Positions 17,437-26,339 of a stretch of DNA of 63,642 nucleotides are shown here, one piece after another; within the stretch, counting starts at the first letter, position 1, and every line of letters starts with the position of its first letter. Where the stretch lies: positions 1 through 63,642 of the forward strand of contig JANQLQ010000253.1 of assembly GCA_028280565.1 (NCBI GenBank). The letters are read 5' to 3'. The position numbers and the translations under genes are program-made. The stretch comes from Fulvivirga sp. GTDB taxonomy: Bacteria > Bacteroidota > Bacteroidia > Cytophagales > Cyclobacteriaceae. Below the pieces are notes generated by a model. The model had not been told where the DNA came from, ran no database searches, and saw only the letters and a program-made list of their open reading frames with translations.

Positions 17437-17661
17437 ATGAGGTACGTTCCCTCTCCTATTCCATTGAGGTTTGACCTCGTCTACACGGCTACAGCCAACC
17501 CATCAGGGCGCATGCAATACCACAAGATAAAGCCGGGCGTGGCTAAAGAGCGGATCAGCAGGACCGAATTTATCAATGCTTTTAACACCCGGGATATTTT
17601 AGCGGTACGTCCATTACAAGATAGTAATTCTCCCGTCTTTCAACTGGAATTTTACATTTAG
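17437..17661 (+). CDS. Small protein, unknown, second gene of the unit
   Basis: The 74-residue protein begins MRYVPSPIPLRFDLVYTATA and ends PVFQLEFYI. It is basic, with a predicted beta-strand bias and no signal peptide. It starts 12 bp after the previous stop and no terminator separates them, so they are probably co-transcribed. The pair size and close spacing resemble toxin-antitoxin layouts, but neither protein matches a toxin family I know. Its status as a gene is less certain than that of its neighbour. Confidence 0.45.
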   Translation: MRYVPSPIPLRFDLVYTATANPSGRMQYHKIKPGVAKERISRTEFINAFNTRDILAVRPLQDSNSPVFQLEFYI

Positions 17662-18083
17662 TTGACCCCCAGTTCTGCTTTGGCTGGTCCCACTTTTTAG
17701 TAATCCATCATTTGACTGTAAAAAGCCTTGATTCAGTCCATAGTCTTGAGACGTGAGTATTGAGTGGTGTGTCCATAGAGGCCGTGTTGAAATAGGGTCT
17801 AAAGTTTACCATGAAATAAAATCCTTGTACGTTCCCGGCTCCCTGTGACCCGGCGTCATGGCAGTGAAAAGAGTTGCTTAGGGGTATGCTGCAATGAGGT
17901 AGCCCTAGGAGCCTGGAAACCAGTTCGTACCATCCTCCGAACTCATAATGAGTCATGTTTTCCGCCTCCCGTAATTTGGCATTATCAATTTATCTTTTGT
18001 CCTGTCCAAAGTGTCGTTAGTATAAACGTAATCATCTTTATAAGCCGATCCCCGTACCTAATAGCAGGATAAAATCCAGTATT
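17662..18083. other. 422-bp gap without a recognisable gene
   Basis: No convincing frame is found on either strand. The segment begins with TTGACCCCCAGTTCTGCTTT and GGCTGGTCCCACTTTTTAG, which reminds me of insertion-sequence ends but cannot be assigned. Base composition is more GC-rich than normal gaps here, so it may be a decayed mobile or coding remnant. Confidence 0.4.
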
Positions 18084-18878
18084 ATGATCAATTACAGCCC
18101 AGTGTACCGGTATATTTCGCTGAACGTATGGGGAAACTTGCCCTCGCAGGTACAGCGATACATTTCCAGGATATATTCCAACCTGTATAACAAGTCCTTT
18201 TCGAGATTTATAATTAAACCTTACTGCAAATGGAATTACAGCGATCCCCGGTACCTCGATCAATTCCGACCTGCCTCGGGGAGGGATGACTATTCCAGCT
18301 TTCAAGATTTTTTCACCCGGGTGTACAAAAAACTACCCACGTTTAACAACGATCATATATGGCCTTGCGAAGGACTGCTGTGTGATTACGGGCAGGTGGA
18401 CGAGCTTTCGAAGATCAACGTGAAAGGAGACCGGAGAACAATTCGCGCTATTTTTGGGAGTATGGGAGATGAGATCAGTGGAGACTCATTCTTCAGTAAC
18501 GTTTTTTTACATAACAACAATTATCATAGGATACACAGCCCGGTGGCAGCGGAAGTCGTAGATATTGAAAGGATCCACGGCGACTTGGTACTGCTACGGC
18601 CTTGGGTTTATAAAAATGACCCTTCCCTACCCGCTTTGCGCAATGAGCGTGTGAACATCAAACTGAAAGATGGTGATGGCCGGTACTGGTATTTATCCAT
18701 TGTAGGCGGGCCTGCCGTTGGCACGATCGTACTGAAGGATACTACACAACCCGGGGCATTTCTTAAGCTCGGTCAAGAAGTGGGTAAATTCTTATTAGGA
18801 TCTACCTGTTGTATGATCAGCCCCCTACCCTCCGGGCACCAGCCCGGTGATATGGTGTTTATGGGAGATGATTATTGA
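18084..18878 (+). CDS. Divergent phosphatidylserine decarboxylase-like protein
   Basis: The 264-residue protein shows family blocks in order: SFQDFFTR (72-79), FLHNNNYHRIHSPV (141-154), NERV, and near the end GQEVGKFLLGST. The LGST motif (Gly239-Ser240) is where these enzymes cut themselves to form the pyruvoyl cofactor. The histidines of YHRIH (148 and 151) fit the E. coli active site. At the position of the E. coli PADG aspartate this protein has PCEG (Glu96), a conservative change at a residue used in self-cleavage. Known role: phosphatidylserine to phosphatidylethanolamine at the membrane. It lies alone between repeats, away from lipid genes. It could be a true decarboxylase or a family member with another substrate. 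Confidence 0.8.
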   Translation: MINYSPVYRYISLNVWGNLPSQVQRYISRIYSNLYNKSFSRFIIKPYCKWNYSDPRYLDQFRPASGRDDYSSFQDFFTRVYKKLPTFNNDHIWPCEGLLCDYGQVDELSKINVKGDRRTIRAIFGSMGDEISGDSFFSNVFLHNNNYHRIHSPVAAEVVDIERIHGDLVLLRPWVYKNDPSLPALRNERVNIKLKDGDGRYWYLSIVGGPAVGTIVLKDTTQPGAFLKLGQEVGKFLLGSTCCMISPLPSGHQPGDMVFMGDDY

Positions 18879-18945
18879 ACCCTTTAGCGGTGCTTTGTCC
18901 AAGTTCTGCCTATAGGAGTAGTGTTGGTCAATCTTTTTGGGAAAT

Positions 18946-19262
18946 GGCATCATTGAAAATTCAAGTGCGTATGGAGGGGAGACATCCAGGAACAGCGCGG
19001 CTCATTTGAGGCCCGTGGGTAAGCGGCCTATAAGGGCTGGGCAGCGCGTTTTGAGGGGAAAATGGGCTTTGTTGCTGGCGCCTTTTTCTTTTGTTTCGTT
19101 TTCTTTTGGGCATGCAAAAGAAAATGAAAACTGGACTTAGAACCACAAAATCCCGCTTAAACTGCTCATTTCCAAGTTCGCATTATCCGAAACATTTTGA
19201 AAATGCAGCCTTACTTGCCAAAACTAAACGTTTTCCTGTCAGATGGAATTTTCAAGGACGCC
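18946..19262 (+). repeat. Repeat family B, copy 3 (MITE-like, 317 bp)
   Basis: Ends GGCATCATTGAAAATT and AATTTTCAAGGACGCC are inverted repeats with two mismatches. The interior matches copy 1, with a longer TTTCTTTTG hairpin. It occupies the gap between the decarboxylase-like gene and the MazG-like gene. From 19263 to 19388 nothing else is seen. Confidence 0.8.
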
Positions 19263-19388
19263 CTGGAAAAATCTGAAATCAGAAATAGAAAAATGGCTGG
19301 GTATTCAATTTTAATCTGTCAACCCCTTTTCGAAGAGTCTACATTATTTAGGAGTCCATTATTTCCTCATTTTCAAGTCCCTGGTTTC

Positions 19389-19871
19389 TTAAGTCGACGC
19401 AGGGCGATCCAGTATCTTCTTTAGGTCAGCCGGGGAGTAGTTAATGGATTTAATTGTTTTCTTATCTGACGTACGGTAGACCAGGTATTTCCCGTCCATA
19501 GGCTCATAATAGCATTCGGTATCTCTTTCTTTTTTGTAGTACTCTACCGTGGCCCGGGCTTCTTCTTCCGTATCGCAAGCTTTGCTCATGTTTGAGCGCT
19601 GCACCTCGTCAAACAAGGTTTTGAATTTATCGGCCAGCCCAAACTCAAGGATGGCCCCGGACAGTACATATTGAATATCACAAAGCGCATCTGCTATCTC
19701 TACGAGGTCCTTATCTTTTATGGCCTGCTCAAATTCTTTGAGTTCTTCGGCGATAAGCGCTACTCGTAATTCACACCGGTCTTTAGAAGGGATCGATGGC
19801 TCTCCTAAGATGGGGTGTTGAAAGGTTTTGTGAAATTCAGCGACTTGGTTGAGAGCATCCGGTTGTTTCAT
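19389..19871 (-). CDS. MazG-superfamily nucleotide pyrophosphohydrolase-like protein
   Basis: The 160-residue protein has the all-alpha NTP-PPase metal motif: EELKEFEQAI (ExxE) followed by VEIADALCDIQYVLSG (ExxD). The C-terminal part (about 95-160), with Tyr/Glu-rich EYYKKERDTECYYEPMDG, is an extension beyond the core fold. Members hydrolyse NTPs or phosphoribosyl-ATP to monophosphates plus pyrophosphate; the substrate is open. I chose the ATG at 19871; a TTG three codons earlier would add MIT. It is the last gene before the convergent repeat and is not part of the efflux operon, which ends with its own terminator. Confidence 0.8.
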   Translation of the reverse strand: MKQPDALNQVAEFHKTFQHPILGEPSIPSKDRCELRVALIAEELKEFEQAIKDKDLVEIADALCDIQYVLSGAILEFGLADKFKTLFDEVQRSNMSKACDTEEEARATVEYYKKERDTECYYEPMDGKYLVYRTSDKKTIKSINYSPADLKKILDRPAST

Positions 19872-19900
19872 AGTGATCAAAGTAAGTTTGGTCCAAAATT

Positions 19901-19928
19901 AAAAAAGCCGGTCAAAAACTAACCGGCC
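19901..19928 (-). terminator. Intrinsic terminator of the efflux operon
   Basis: On the minus strand GCCGGT and ACCGGC pair, then six T residues follow (complement of 19901-19906). It lies 28 bp after the tolC-like stop. Confidence 0.75.
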
Positions 19929-19955
19929 CTCTTTCGTTTTTCTTTTTAGAAGGTC

Positions 19956-21305
19956 TCAATTTTCCACATAGGTTTCTATAATGCCCCCGGTGAGCCTCAT
20001 AATAGTGACCTGGGAATCGATGAGATCATACATCGCTTGTAACCTTTGGATCGCCGCCGTTAAATTATTGTTTTGTACCGTTCGGAAATCGAAAGAGTTG
20101 ATAGTACCGGTTTTAAACTTTTCTTGGGATATCTCTAAGTTCTTTAATGACGATTGATACCTCCGGTCACTAATGGAAAATAATTGTTTCCTGACGTTGT
20201 ACTGGTCCACTGCTTGTTTCAGATCTCTCCCTAGTGATATTTTAAGCCTGTCCACCCTAACATTGCCAAGATCCTCCTGGATCATAGCACGCTGGATCGC
20301 CCTATTGATCCTCCCTCCATTAAAAAGTGTGAAAGAAATAGTAAAATTAGCTCCGTAAGTAATATTCTCATTATTGCCTGTTTCCGGTAATTGTCCCCTA
20401 ATATCACTGGGCCAATCGCTTATGTCTTGTTCGTTTCTCGTAAATGTATAGTTTGCCCCTAAGCTGAGTTGAGGGTGACGCTCCCCACGTCTTAGGGCTA
20501 AATCATAGCCTAGAACTGCTTGTGTCAAATATTGCGTTTTCAGGTCTACATTCGATTTTTCCAGTTTTTCCCACAAGGTTTGGAAATCTAATTCTTCGAA
20601 ATCCGCTATAAGTTCATCTGTAAGAATATAAACCTTGTTAGGGTCATTGCTACCCAACAGAAAATTTAGGTTGGTCATAGCATTTTGTAAAGTCAACGTT
20701 TGATTAATATAGAGCGTTGAATCAGTGAGGTAGTTCCCTTCTTCCAAAAGCAGGTCAGAAGTGACAGAGCTCCCTAACTCTTTCCGGGTATTCGTCAGGT
20801 CGTACCTATCCGCGCTAAGCCCTAATTGTTTCCCAAATTCTTCCAGCCGATTTTGTTCCAGCAATACTACATAATAGCCCAAAATCACGGATTGTATTGT
20901 GTTTGCTATAACGATAGAGGCATTGCCCTCTGATTCACGCTGCAAAGTTTCCAATCGATGTTTACTTACCCGAATGTTGTGGACGTTTAGGAGATTCCAA
21001 TCCAAAACTAGCGAAGGAACGATTTGCGTGGTTTTGGTCTTGCCAATAATTGAGAAGGGATTCAGGGCTTCCCTATTATCAAAAACAGTTTGGCTTCCTT
21101 CCAGTTGCGCAGAAAGCCTTGGAAATAGCCCGGCTTCCCCCCAATTGTTATCCGTCCTGGCCAGCTCCACATTTCTTTTCTCAATGAGTATGTCATAGTT
21201 GTTTTTCAAACTGATCGAAATGGCTTCGGATAAGGATAGAGTTTCTTGGGCATAGCCCAAACCAACACTTAGAAAAAGTGCGCTAAAAAGTAAAGGTCGT
21301 AACAT
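19956..21305 (-). CDS. TolC-family outer-membrane efflux channel
   Basis: The 449-residue protein has a signal peptide (MLRPLLFSALFLSVGLGYAQ), then the helical TolC repeat pair. The pattern LSLSEAISISLKNNYDILIEKRNVELA opens the first half and YTFTRNEQD with FNGGRINRAIQRA marks the second. It forms the outer-membrane duct and periplasmic tunnel of a tripartite pump. It is the third gene of the MFP-RND-TolC operon, 30 bp after the RND gene, followed by a terminator. Confidence 0.9.
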   Translation of the reverse strand: MLRPLLFSALFLSVGLGYAQETLSLSEAISISLKNNYDILIEKRNVELARTDNNWGEAGLFPRLSAQLEGSQTVFDNREALNPFSIIGKTKTTQIVPSLVLDWNLLNVHNIRVSKHRLETLQRESEGNASIVIANTIQSVILGYYVVLLEQNRLEEFGKQLGLSADRYDLTNTRKELGSSVTSDLLLEEGNYLTDSTLYINQTLTLQNAMTNLNFLLGSNDPNKVYILTDELIADFEELDFQTLWEKLEKSNVDLKTQYLTQAVLGYDLALRRGERHPQLSLGANYTFTRNEQDISDWPSDIRGQLPETGNNENITYGANFTISFTLFNGGRINRAIQRAMIQEDLGNVRVDRLKISLGRDLKQAVDQYNVRKQLFSISDRRYQSSLKNLEISQEKFKTGTINSFDFRTVQNNNLTAAIQRLQAMYDLIDSQVTIMRLTGGIIETYVEN

Positions 21306-21335
21306 GTTTTAAAAAAATTAACTCAAGTTAATATT

Positions 21336-24300
21336 TTAGGCAGATTCCCTATATTCCTGCAATCTTCGCTCATCGATCAATACCCTTTCCACATCTTCAC
21401 GCGTAGGCTTATCACCTGTCCAAAGCCATTTGGCATAGCGTCTAACATCGTTAAAAAACAATATTAACACAGGAAAGAAGAGCAGGATAATGAAAGTTCC
21501 AATAAGTACTCCATAAGCGACTGATACTGCCATAGGGATTAGGAATTGAGCTTGGAAACTTGTCTCCATGATCAAAGGCCACAAGCCGGCCACCGTGGTA
21601 ATGGAAGTCAACATAATAGGTCTAAAACGCGCAATCCCTGCATTATAAGCAGCTTGGTACACACTTTGCCCTTCTGATTTGATCAGTGTATTAAACTTAG
21701 CCAAGAATACTACGGCATCATTAATAATAACCCCTGACAATGCTATCATTCCCCAAGCACTGAGTAAGGATACGGGCAGTCCTTCGATACCATGGCCAAT
21801 ACAAGCCCCTATCCAGCCAAGGGGGATCATAGCAATGATCATGACCGCTTGGTAAAAAGACCGGAAAGTGATCATCAGAATAAAAAAGATCAACAAAAAT
21901 GCTCCCCCGAAAAAGAGCCCGATCTGGCTTTGCGCCCGCTCGCTCTCTTTCGATTGTCCCCCATAGTCTACCTCCACAGAAGGATACTTTGCCAAGATAT
22001 CCGGGATAATGGATTCTTGCACGTTTTTAATGATGGGAGGCACCTCGCCAAAAGGGTCCACCATATCCGCTTCCACGGTAATGGCCCGTTTCGTGTTAAA
22101 ATGCCGTATGCCGGACAAGCCACGTTCTACGGAATAGCTGGTCAGCTGCGTCAATGGATACTCCCCGTCCTCGTTCACCTTTACCTTCATATCTTCCAAC
22201 TGCCCGATATTGATACGGTCGGATTCCGGGTAGCGCACCCATACTCTTACCTCGTCAGAGCCTTTTTGCAAGCGCTGTACCTCTTCGCCAAAAAAGCCTT
22301 GCCTGACTTGTTTGGTGATATCGTTGTGGGTGAGCCCCAGGAAGTAGGCTTCTGGCTTTAGGTCAAATAGCATTTCCCTCCGACCGATCTGCACGTTATC
22401 TTGTATATCTTTTAGTTCGGTGATCTTCCTTAGTTCGGCTTTCAGATCTTCACGCGCTTCTTGGAGTTCATTATAGTTGGCTCCCAGCAGGCGAATGGAA
22501 ATCGGTTTTCCAAAACGATCTTCTCCTCCCACTAATAGCTTTTCCGCATCCGGGACCATGCCGATCTTCTCCCTGATCCGGTTGATGATATCAAATTCAT
22601 TGATCCCCGTACCGTCAAGCTCTTTGTAAAATACGGAGATCTGCCCGGCATGGCTACCGGCATCGGAGCCATCACTTGTAGAGCCAAGGCCACTGAAGGT
22701 GAATTTTACAATATTCTCTTCATCTTCTATTTCTTCTTTCAACTCATCGTTTACCTCCCATACGATATTTTCGAACCTCTTGAGATATTTATCGGTCACC
22801 TGCTCGCGCGTACCCGGTTTAAAGGCAATGTCAATATTAAAGTTGGTAAACGGGATCCTGGGAAAAAAGGTGGCTTTGATAAACCCGCCACCAAATAACC
22901 CGGCAATGACCGGGAATAGCCCGATCAGCAGGCAGATGGAGATCACCCGGTATTTCATCGTGTACTTGAGCACATTGCCATAAAGCCCGTACCTCATCCA
23001 GTCTACGAAACGATTGATATGCTTACGTATCTTATAGCTCCTGCTTTTTTCGCTTTTTACGGAAAGTACGGATTTACTCGCTAGGTGGGCGGGCAATACA
23101 AAAAACGCTTCTAACAGTGAAAAGCTTAAGCTTGCCACCACTACAAAAGCCATGTCTTTAAGGAACTCGAAGCCGCCGGTCAAGAAGAAAAGCGGCATAA
23201 AAGCCACGATGGTTGTCGTTACGGAGGTAGTAACAGCCGGCAGCACTTCCATAGTGCCGTTTACCGCCGCCTTGATGGGGTTACCGGTCTTTTCAAAATG
23301 AGAATAAATATTTTCGGCGATCACGATGCCATCATCTACCAAAATACCGATCACCAGGATCATCCCAAACAAAGAGATCATGTTGATCGTCAACCCGAAA
23401 AATATACCTAAGATGAACATTCCTAAGAAAGAGGAAGGTATTCCCCACGCCACCCATGCTGATAAGCGCAGGCTCAGGAAAAGCCCCAAGGCCACCAAGA
23501 CCAGCGACAGCCCGATCAATCCATTGGAAGTCAACATTTCCAAACGCTGGTTAAGGTAGTCCATAAAATCAAAAGACACGATCATCTGGACCACTGAATT
23601 TGAAGCATTGAATTCATCGGCATAAGCATTCATGTAGTCCGATATCTCTTCTAAGTCTTCGTCTTCGAGTTTGAGTACTTGTATAAATACTGCTCGCTGT
23701 CCATTGATCGTCCATTTATTCGGCGCATCGGTAAATTGCTCCTTGATCGTGCCTACCTCGCGTAACAGCAGTTTACTCCCGTCGCTGTTAGACCTAAGCA
23801 CAATTTCACCGATCATGACGGCATCCGTTTCTTTGGCGTTCGAACGGATCAAGATCTCTTCAGAAGAAGCTTTGATCGAACCGGCTGATATGTCCCGGTT
23901 GTTTAAGCGCACCGCATCTGCTACCTCATCAAACTTGAGCCCATACCGTCGCAAATCTTTCTCGGATACCTCGATCGAGATCTCCCGGTCATTAAATCCC
24001 ATTAGGTTGACCTGTGACACTACCCCGGAAGCCAACAGGTCATCTTCCACATCTTCTGAATACTTTTTTAAGGTAAACAGGTCTACATCCCCGGTTATGG
24101 CCACCCACTGCGCGGGTGTAGTGGGTTTGATCTTATAAATCACGGGCTTTTCCGCATCTTGTGGGAAGGAACTGATCGCATCTACGGCATTTTTCACCTC
24201 GGTGTATACCTCGTCTATGTCATAGCTCTCTAATACTGTAATGGAAATAGAGGCACTGTTTTCACCGCTGTTCGAGTTGACCTCATCAATCCCGACAATA

Positions 24301-24533
24301 CTATTGATCGCCTCTTCGATCTTCGTGGTCACTCCTTCTTCCATTTCTTCGGGAGATGCCCCGGGGTAGGCCACCTGGATCGATATGTTATTGATCTTGC
24401 GGGAAGGGAAAAACGATTTCTTTGTTCCCAATAGGGATGCGATCCCTGCGATCAATGTAAGCGCTATGATAATATTGGCAAGGATGGGATACTTAACAAA
24501 GTATGCCACCAAGCCCCTAACAGATTTTAACAT
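21336..24533 (-). CDS. RND-family efflux pump inner-membrane transporter
   Basis: The 1065-residue protein has the full RND layout: a first helix (about 12-33), a large periplasmic loop, a bundle of helices from about residue 335, a second periplasmic loop and a final helix bundle. The fourth helix carries ILVDDGIVIAENIYSHFEK, whose DD pair is used for proton relay. It starts FVKYPILANIIIALTLIAG and contains FFPSRKINNISIQVAYPGAS. This is the AcrB/HAE-type export class rather than a heavy-metal pump, by motif impression. It is separated by only 4 bp from the adaptor gene. Drug or lipid substrates are unknown. Confidence 0.92.
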   Translation of the reverse strand: MLKSVRGLVAYFVKYPILANIIIALTLIAGIASLLGTKKSFFPSRKINNISIQVAYPGASPEEMEEGVTTKIEEAINSIVGIDEVNSNSGENSASISITVLESYDIDEVYTEVKNAVDAISSFPQDAEKPVIYKIKPTTPAQWVAITGDVDLFTLKKYSEDVEDDLLASGVVSQVNLMGFNDREISIEVSEKDLRRYGLKFDEVADAVRLNNRDISAGSIKASSEEILIRSNAKETDAVMIGEIVLRSNSDGSKLLLREVGTIKEQFTDAPNKWTINGQRAVFIQVLKLEDEDLEEISDYMNAYADEFNASNSVVQMIVSFDFMDYLNQRLEMLTSNGLIGLSLVLVALGLFLSLRLSAWVAWGIPSSFLGMFILGIFFGLTINMISLFGMILVIGILVDDGIVIAENIYSHFEKTGNPIKAAVNGTMEVLPAVTTSVTTTIVAFMPLFFLTGGFEFLKDMAFVVVASLSFSLLEAFFVLPAHLASKSVLSVKSEKSRSYKIRKHINRFVDWMRYGLYGNVLKYTMKYRVISICLLIGLFPVIAGLFGGGFIKATFFPRIPFTNFNIDIAFKPGTREQVTDKYLKRFENIVWEVNDELKEEIEDEENIVKFTFSGLGSTSDGSDAGSHAGQISVFYKELDGTGINEFDIINRIREKIGMVPDAEKLLVGGEDRFGKPISIRLLGANYNELQEAREDLKAELRKITELKDIQDNVQIGRREMLFDLKPEAYFLGLTHNDITKQVRQGFFGEEVQRLQKGSDEVRVWVRYPESDRINIGQLEDMKVKVNEDGEYPLTQLTSYSVERGLSGIRHFNTKRAITVEADMVDPFGEVPPIIKNVQESIIPDILAKYPSVEVDYGGQSKESERAQSQIGLFFGGAFLLIFFILMITFRSFYQAVMIIAMIPLGWIGACIGHGIEGLPVSLLSAWGMIALSGVIINDAVVFLAKFNTLIKSEGQSVYQAAYNAGIARFRPIMLTSITTVAGLWPLIMETSFQAQFLIPMAVSVAYGVLIGTFIILLFFPVLILFFNDVRRYAKWLWTGDKPTREDVERVLIDERRLQEYRESA

Positions 24534-24537
24534 AACC

Positions 24538-25722
24538 TTAGTTGTTTACAAGCTTTCCTTGGGCAGTTTTATTTTCAAGATCGATGTCTTTTTTAGCATC
24601 CGGATTATCCGCCTTGTAGGCTTTCATATTGTTATGCGCATTGATCAGTGGCTCTATGACCAGGTCCTCTCCTTCTGTTAACCCGTTAAAAACGGCCGTC
24701 TCTTCGTTAAAACGAAGGATGTTGATCTGCTTTACTTTAAGCAACGAGTCTTGTAATACAAATACTTCATCACTGTTAAATATGGCATTCCTAGGGATGA
24801 TCATGCCATTATTGACCTTCCTCGCCGGGATATCGGCCGTGAGATATTGGCCATCATACAAGGGTTTATCCGTACGCTGAATGGCGATGAAGACATCGAT
24901 CGACTGGGTTTCGGGGTTTACATACTCCCCTATCCTGCTAATTGCTCCTTTCCATTGGTTGCCTCCTTCAGAGGTAATCGTGACCGGGGTATTGCGCTGG
25001 ATCCATTCAATATCTTTCGTACTTACATCCACCTGCAGTTCGAGCCGGTTAGAGCGGATGAACCTGCCGATGTTATTCCCGGCATTGACAAAGGCCCCTG
25101 ATTGTATATTGATCATAGAAATATTGCCATCAAACGGGGCATAAAAGCGGTGTTTCCGAAGGTTGGCTTCCTTACTTTTGATCGAATAAAACTGGCTGAA
25201 GATGTTTTTAGTGGCCAAAAATGTTTTTTCCTTGTTGGTGTTATAGTTGGGCAACGGGGGCAGGTCTTTATCCAACTGGATCGACTGGAAATACGCCTCC
25301 CACGCAGCATAGTTATCTGAAAAATCAATCTTAAGGTCTGGTAAGATCGCCGCTAGGTCACGAAGGAAATTACTCTTATCGGATTGTAAGTTTAACCGGG
25401 CTTCCGTGTCATCTACCCGGAAGACCAACGTCCCTTTCCTGAAGCTTTGCCCTTCTTTCAAGGGTTTTACCCCTGGAAACATACGCCCGGGCACCTCGGC
25501 AATGAGATCTAGCGCCTCGGCAGTTTCAACCCTTCCGAACGCAACAACGTTAGTCTGCACTTCTCCATACTTTACCGGCTGGGTCTTTACATATTTCTTG
25601 ACCTCAACGGGGGTTTCTTTTTTAGGGGGCTCTTTCATACCGGATAAAATACCGGATGCGGCAAAAGAGCCGACCAAGATCACAAGACCGATACCAACAA
25701 TGATGATTTGTCTAACTTTCAT
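24538..25722 (-). CDS. Periplasmic adaptor (membrane fusion protein) of the RND pump
   Basis: The 394-residue protein has an N-terminal membrane anchor (IIIVGIGLVILVGSFAASG), then biotinyl-lipoyl halves split by an unusual long helical insert: LIAEVPGRMFPGVKPLKEGQ on one side and FYAPFDGNISMINIQSGAFV on the other. A beta-barrel part follows (VTITSEGGNQWKG). It bridges the transporter and TolC. It is the first gene of the operon. No TetR or MarR regulator is adjacent, so control is probably constitutive or in trans. Confidence 0.9.
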   Translation of the reverse strand: MKVRQIIIVGIGLVILVGSFAASGILSGMKEPPKKETPVEVKKYVKTQPVKYGEVQTNVVAFGRVETAEALDLIAEVPGRMFPGVKPLKEGQSFRKGTLVFRVDDTEARLNLQSDKSNFLRDLAAILPDLKIDFSDNYAAWEAYFQSIQLDKDLPPLPNYNTNKEKTFLATKNIFSQFYSIKSKEANLRKHRFYAPFDGNISMINIQSGAFVNAGNNIGRFIRSNRLELQVDVSTKDIEWIQRNTPVTITSEGGNQWKGAISRIGEYVNPETQSIDVFIAIQRTDKPLYDGQYLTADIPARKVNNGMIIPRNAIFNSDEVFVLQDSLLKVKQINILRFNEETAVFNGLTEGEDLVIEPLINAHNNMKAYKADNPDAKKDIDLENKTAQGKLVNN

Positions 25723-26027
25723 AGGTTTTGGTTGACTAATTATTATACTAAACTGGCGGTCAAAGGGTTTTGTTGCTTTTTTAGCATGACACGAAAATAG
25801 CGCTTGCCAGCGGTTAATTTTCGTGTTAAGTGATGTACCTTAAAACATGTACATCTCCTCGAGTCAGCACGAGATCTTCTTTCATTTTTTTGCAAAATTG
25901 GGTAAATAAATCGTTAACCTGCTCTAAAAATGAGAGATTTAAATGCACCTAACACTGTTTTTACCGGCAAGGGGTTAAAAGAGAGGAGTTAAGTGCAAGA
26001 TGGTCCTCCTTTTTGAACTGATCTCGT

Positions 26028-26222
26028 GTCAAGCCTCAAATGGCTGCTAAACTATTTTTTCGGTCTCGTTCCCAAAGTCGACAGTCGGCAAAAACCCATC
26101 GGCTACCCTATATTTTGCCTACTGCATTTTGCCCATTGCCTTTTGCCGAATGGTCGAGAACTTACCAATACCGCAATAGCGTTTATCATCTAACCCTATA
26201 TATCAGTTGAGACTTGAAAGAC
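26028..26222. repeat. Repeat family C, copy 4, in the 25723-26339 gap
   Basis: It begins AAGCCTCAAATGG like the others, but the arm appears mainly in the opposite sense: CATCGGCTACCC, TTTTGCCTACTGC, TTTTGCCCATTGCC, TTTTGCCGAATGG. This shows that the full element is a fold-back with two arms. The remainder of the gap (25723-26027, 26223-26309) has no gene. It must hold the divergent adaptor-operon promoter, which I cannot place. Confidence 0.65.
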
Positions 26223-26309
26223 AATAGAACTCATCACCTCGGCGTCTCCATGATGAAAAACCCTCTTTCCGAATCCACAAGAAGTTACTGTATTCCATCT
26301 CTACTTTTT

Positions 26310-26317
26310 TATATTTG
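26310..26317 (+). promoter_or_regulatory. -7 box (TATATTTG) of tyrS
   Basis: Exact TAnnTTTG match, 23 bp upstream of the ATG at 26340, implying a very short leader. The -33 region reads CTG rather than TTG at the 19-bp spacing. Confidence 0.5.
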
Positions 26318-26339
26318 CAGCCTTAATTAATTGACGAGG

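Noticed and set aside
17179-17661. Toxin-antitoxin pair
   Set aside because: Size and spacing fit, but neither protein shows a known toxin or DNA-binding motif, so the label would be a guess.
17662-17970. Possible group II intron or IS21 fragment
   Set aside because: Only a vague likeness at one edge; no reverse transcriptase, domain V or transposase motif could be read.
18937-19276. Open frames of 61-67 residues
   Set aside because: Located in repeat B copy 3; artefacts of its GC-rich arms.
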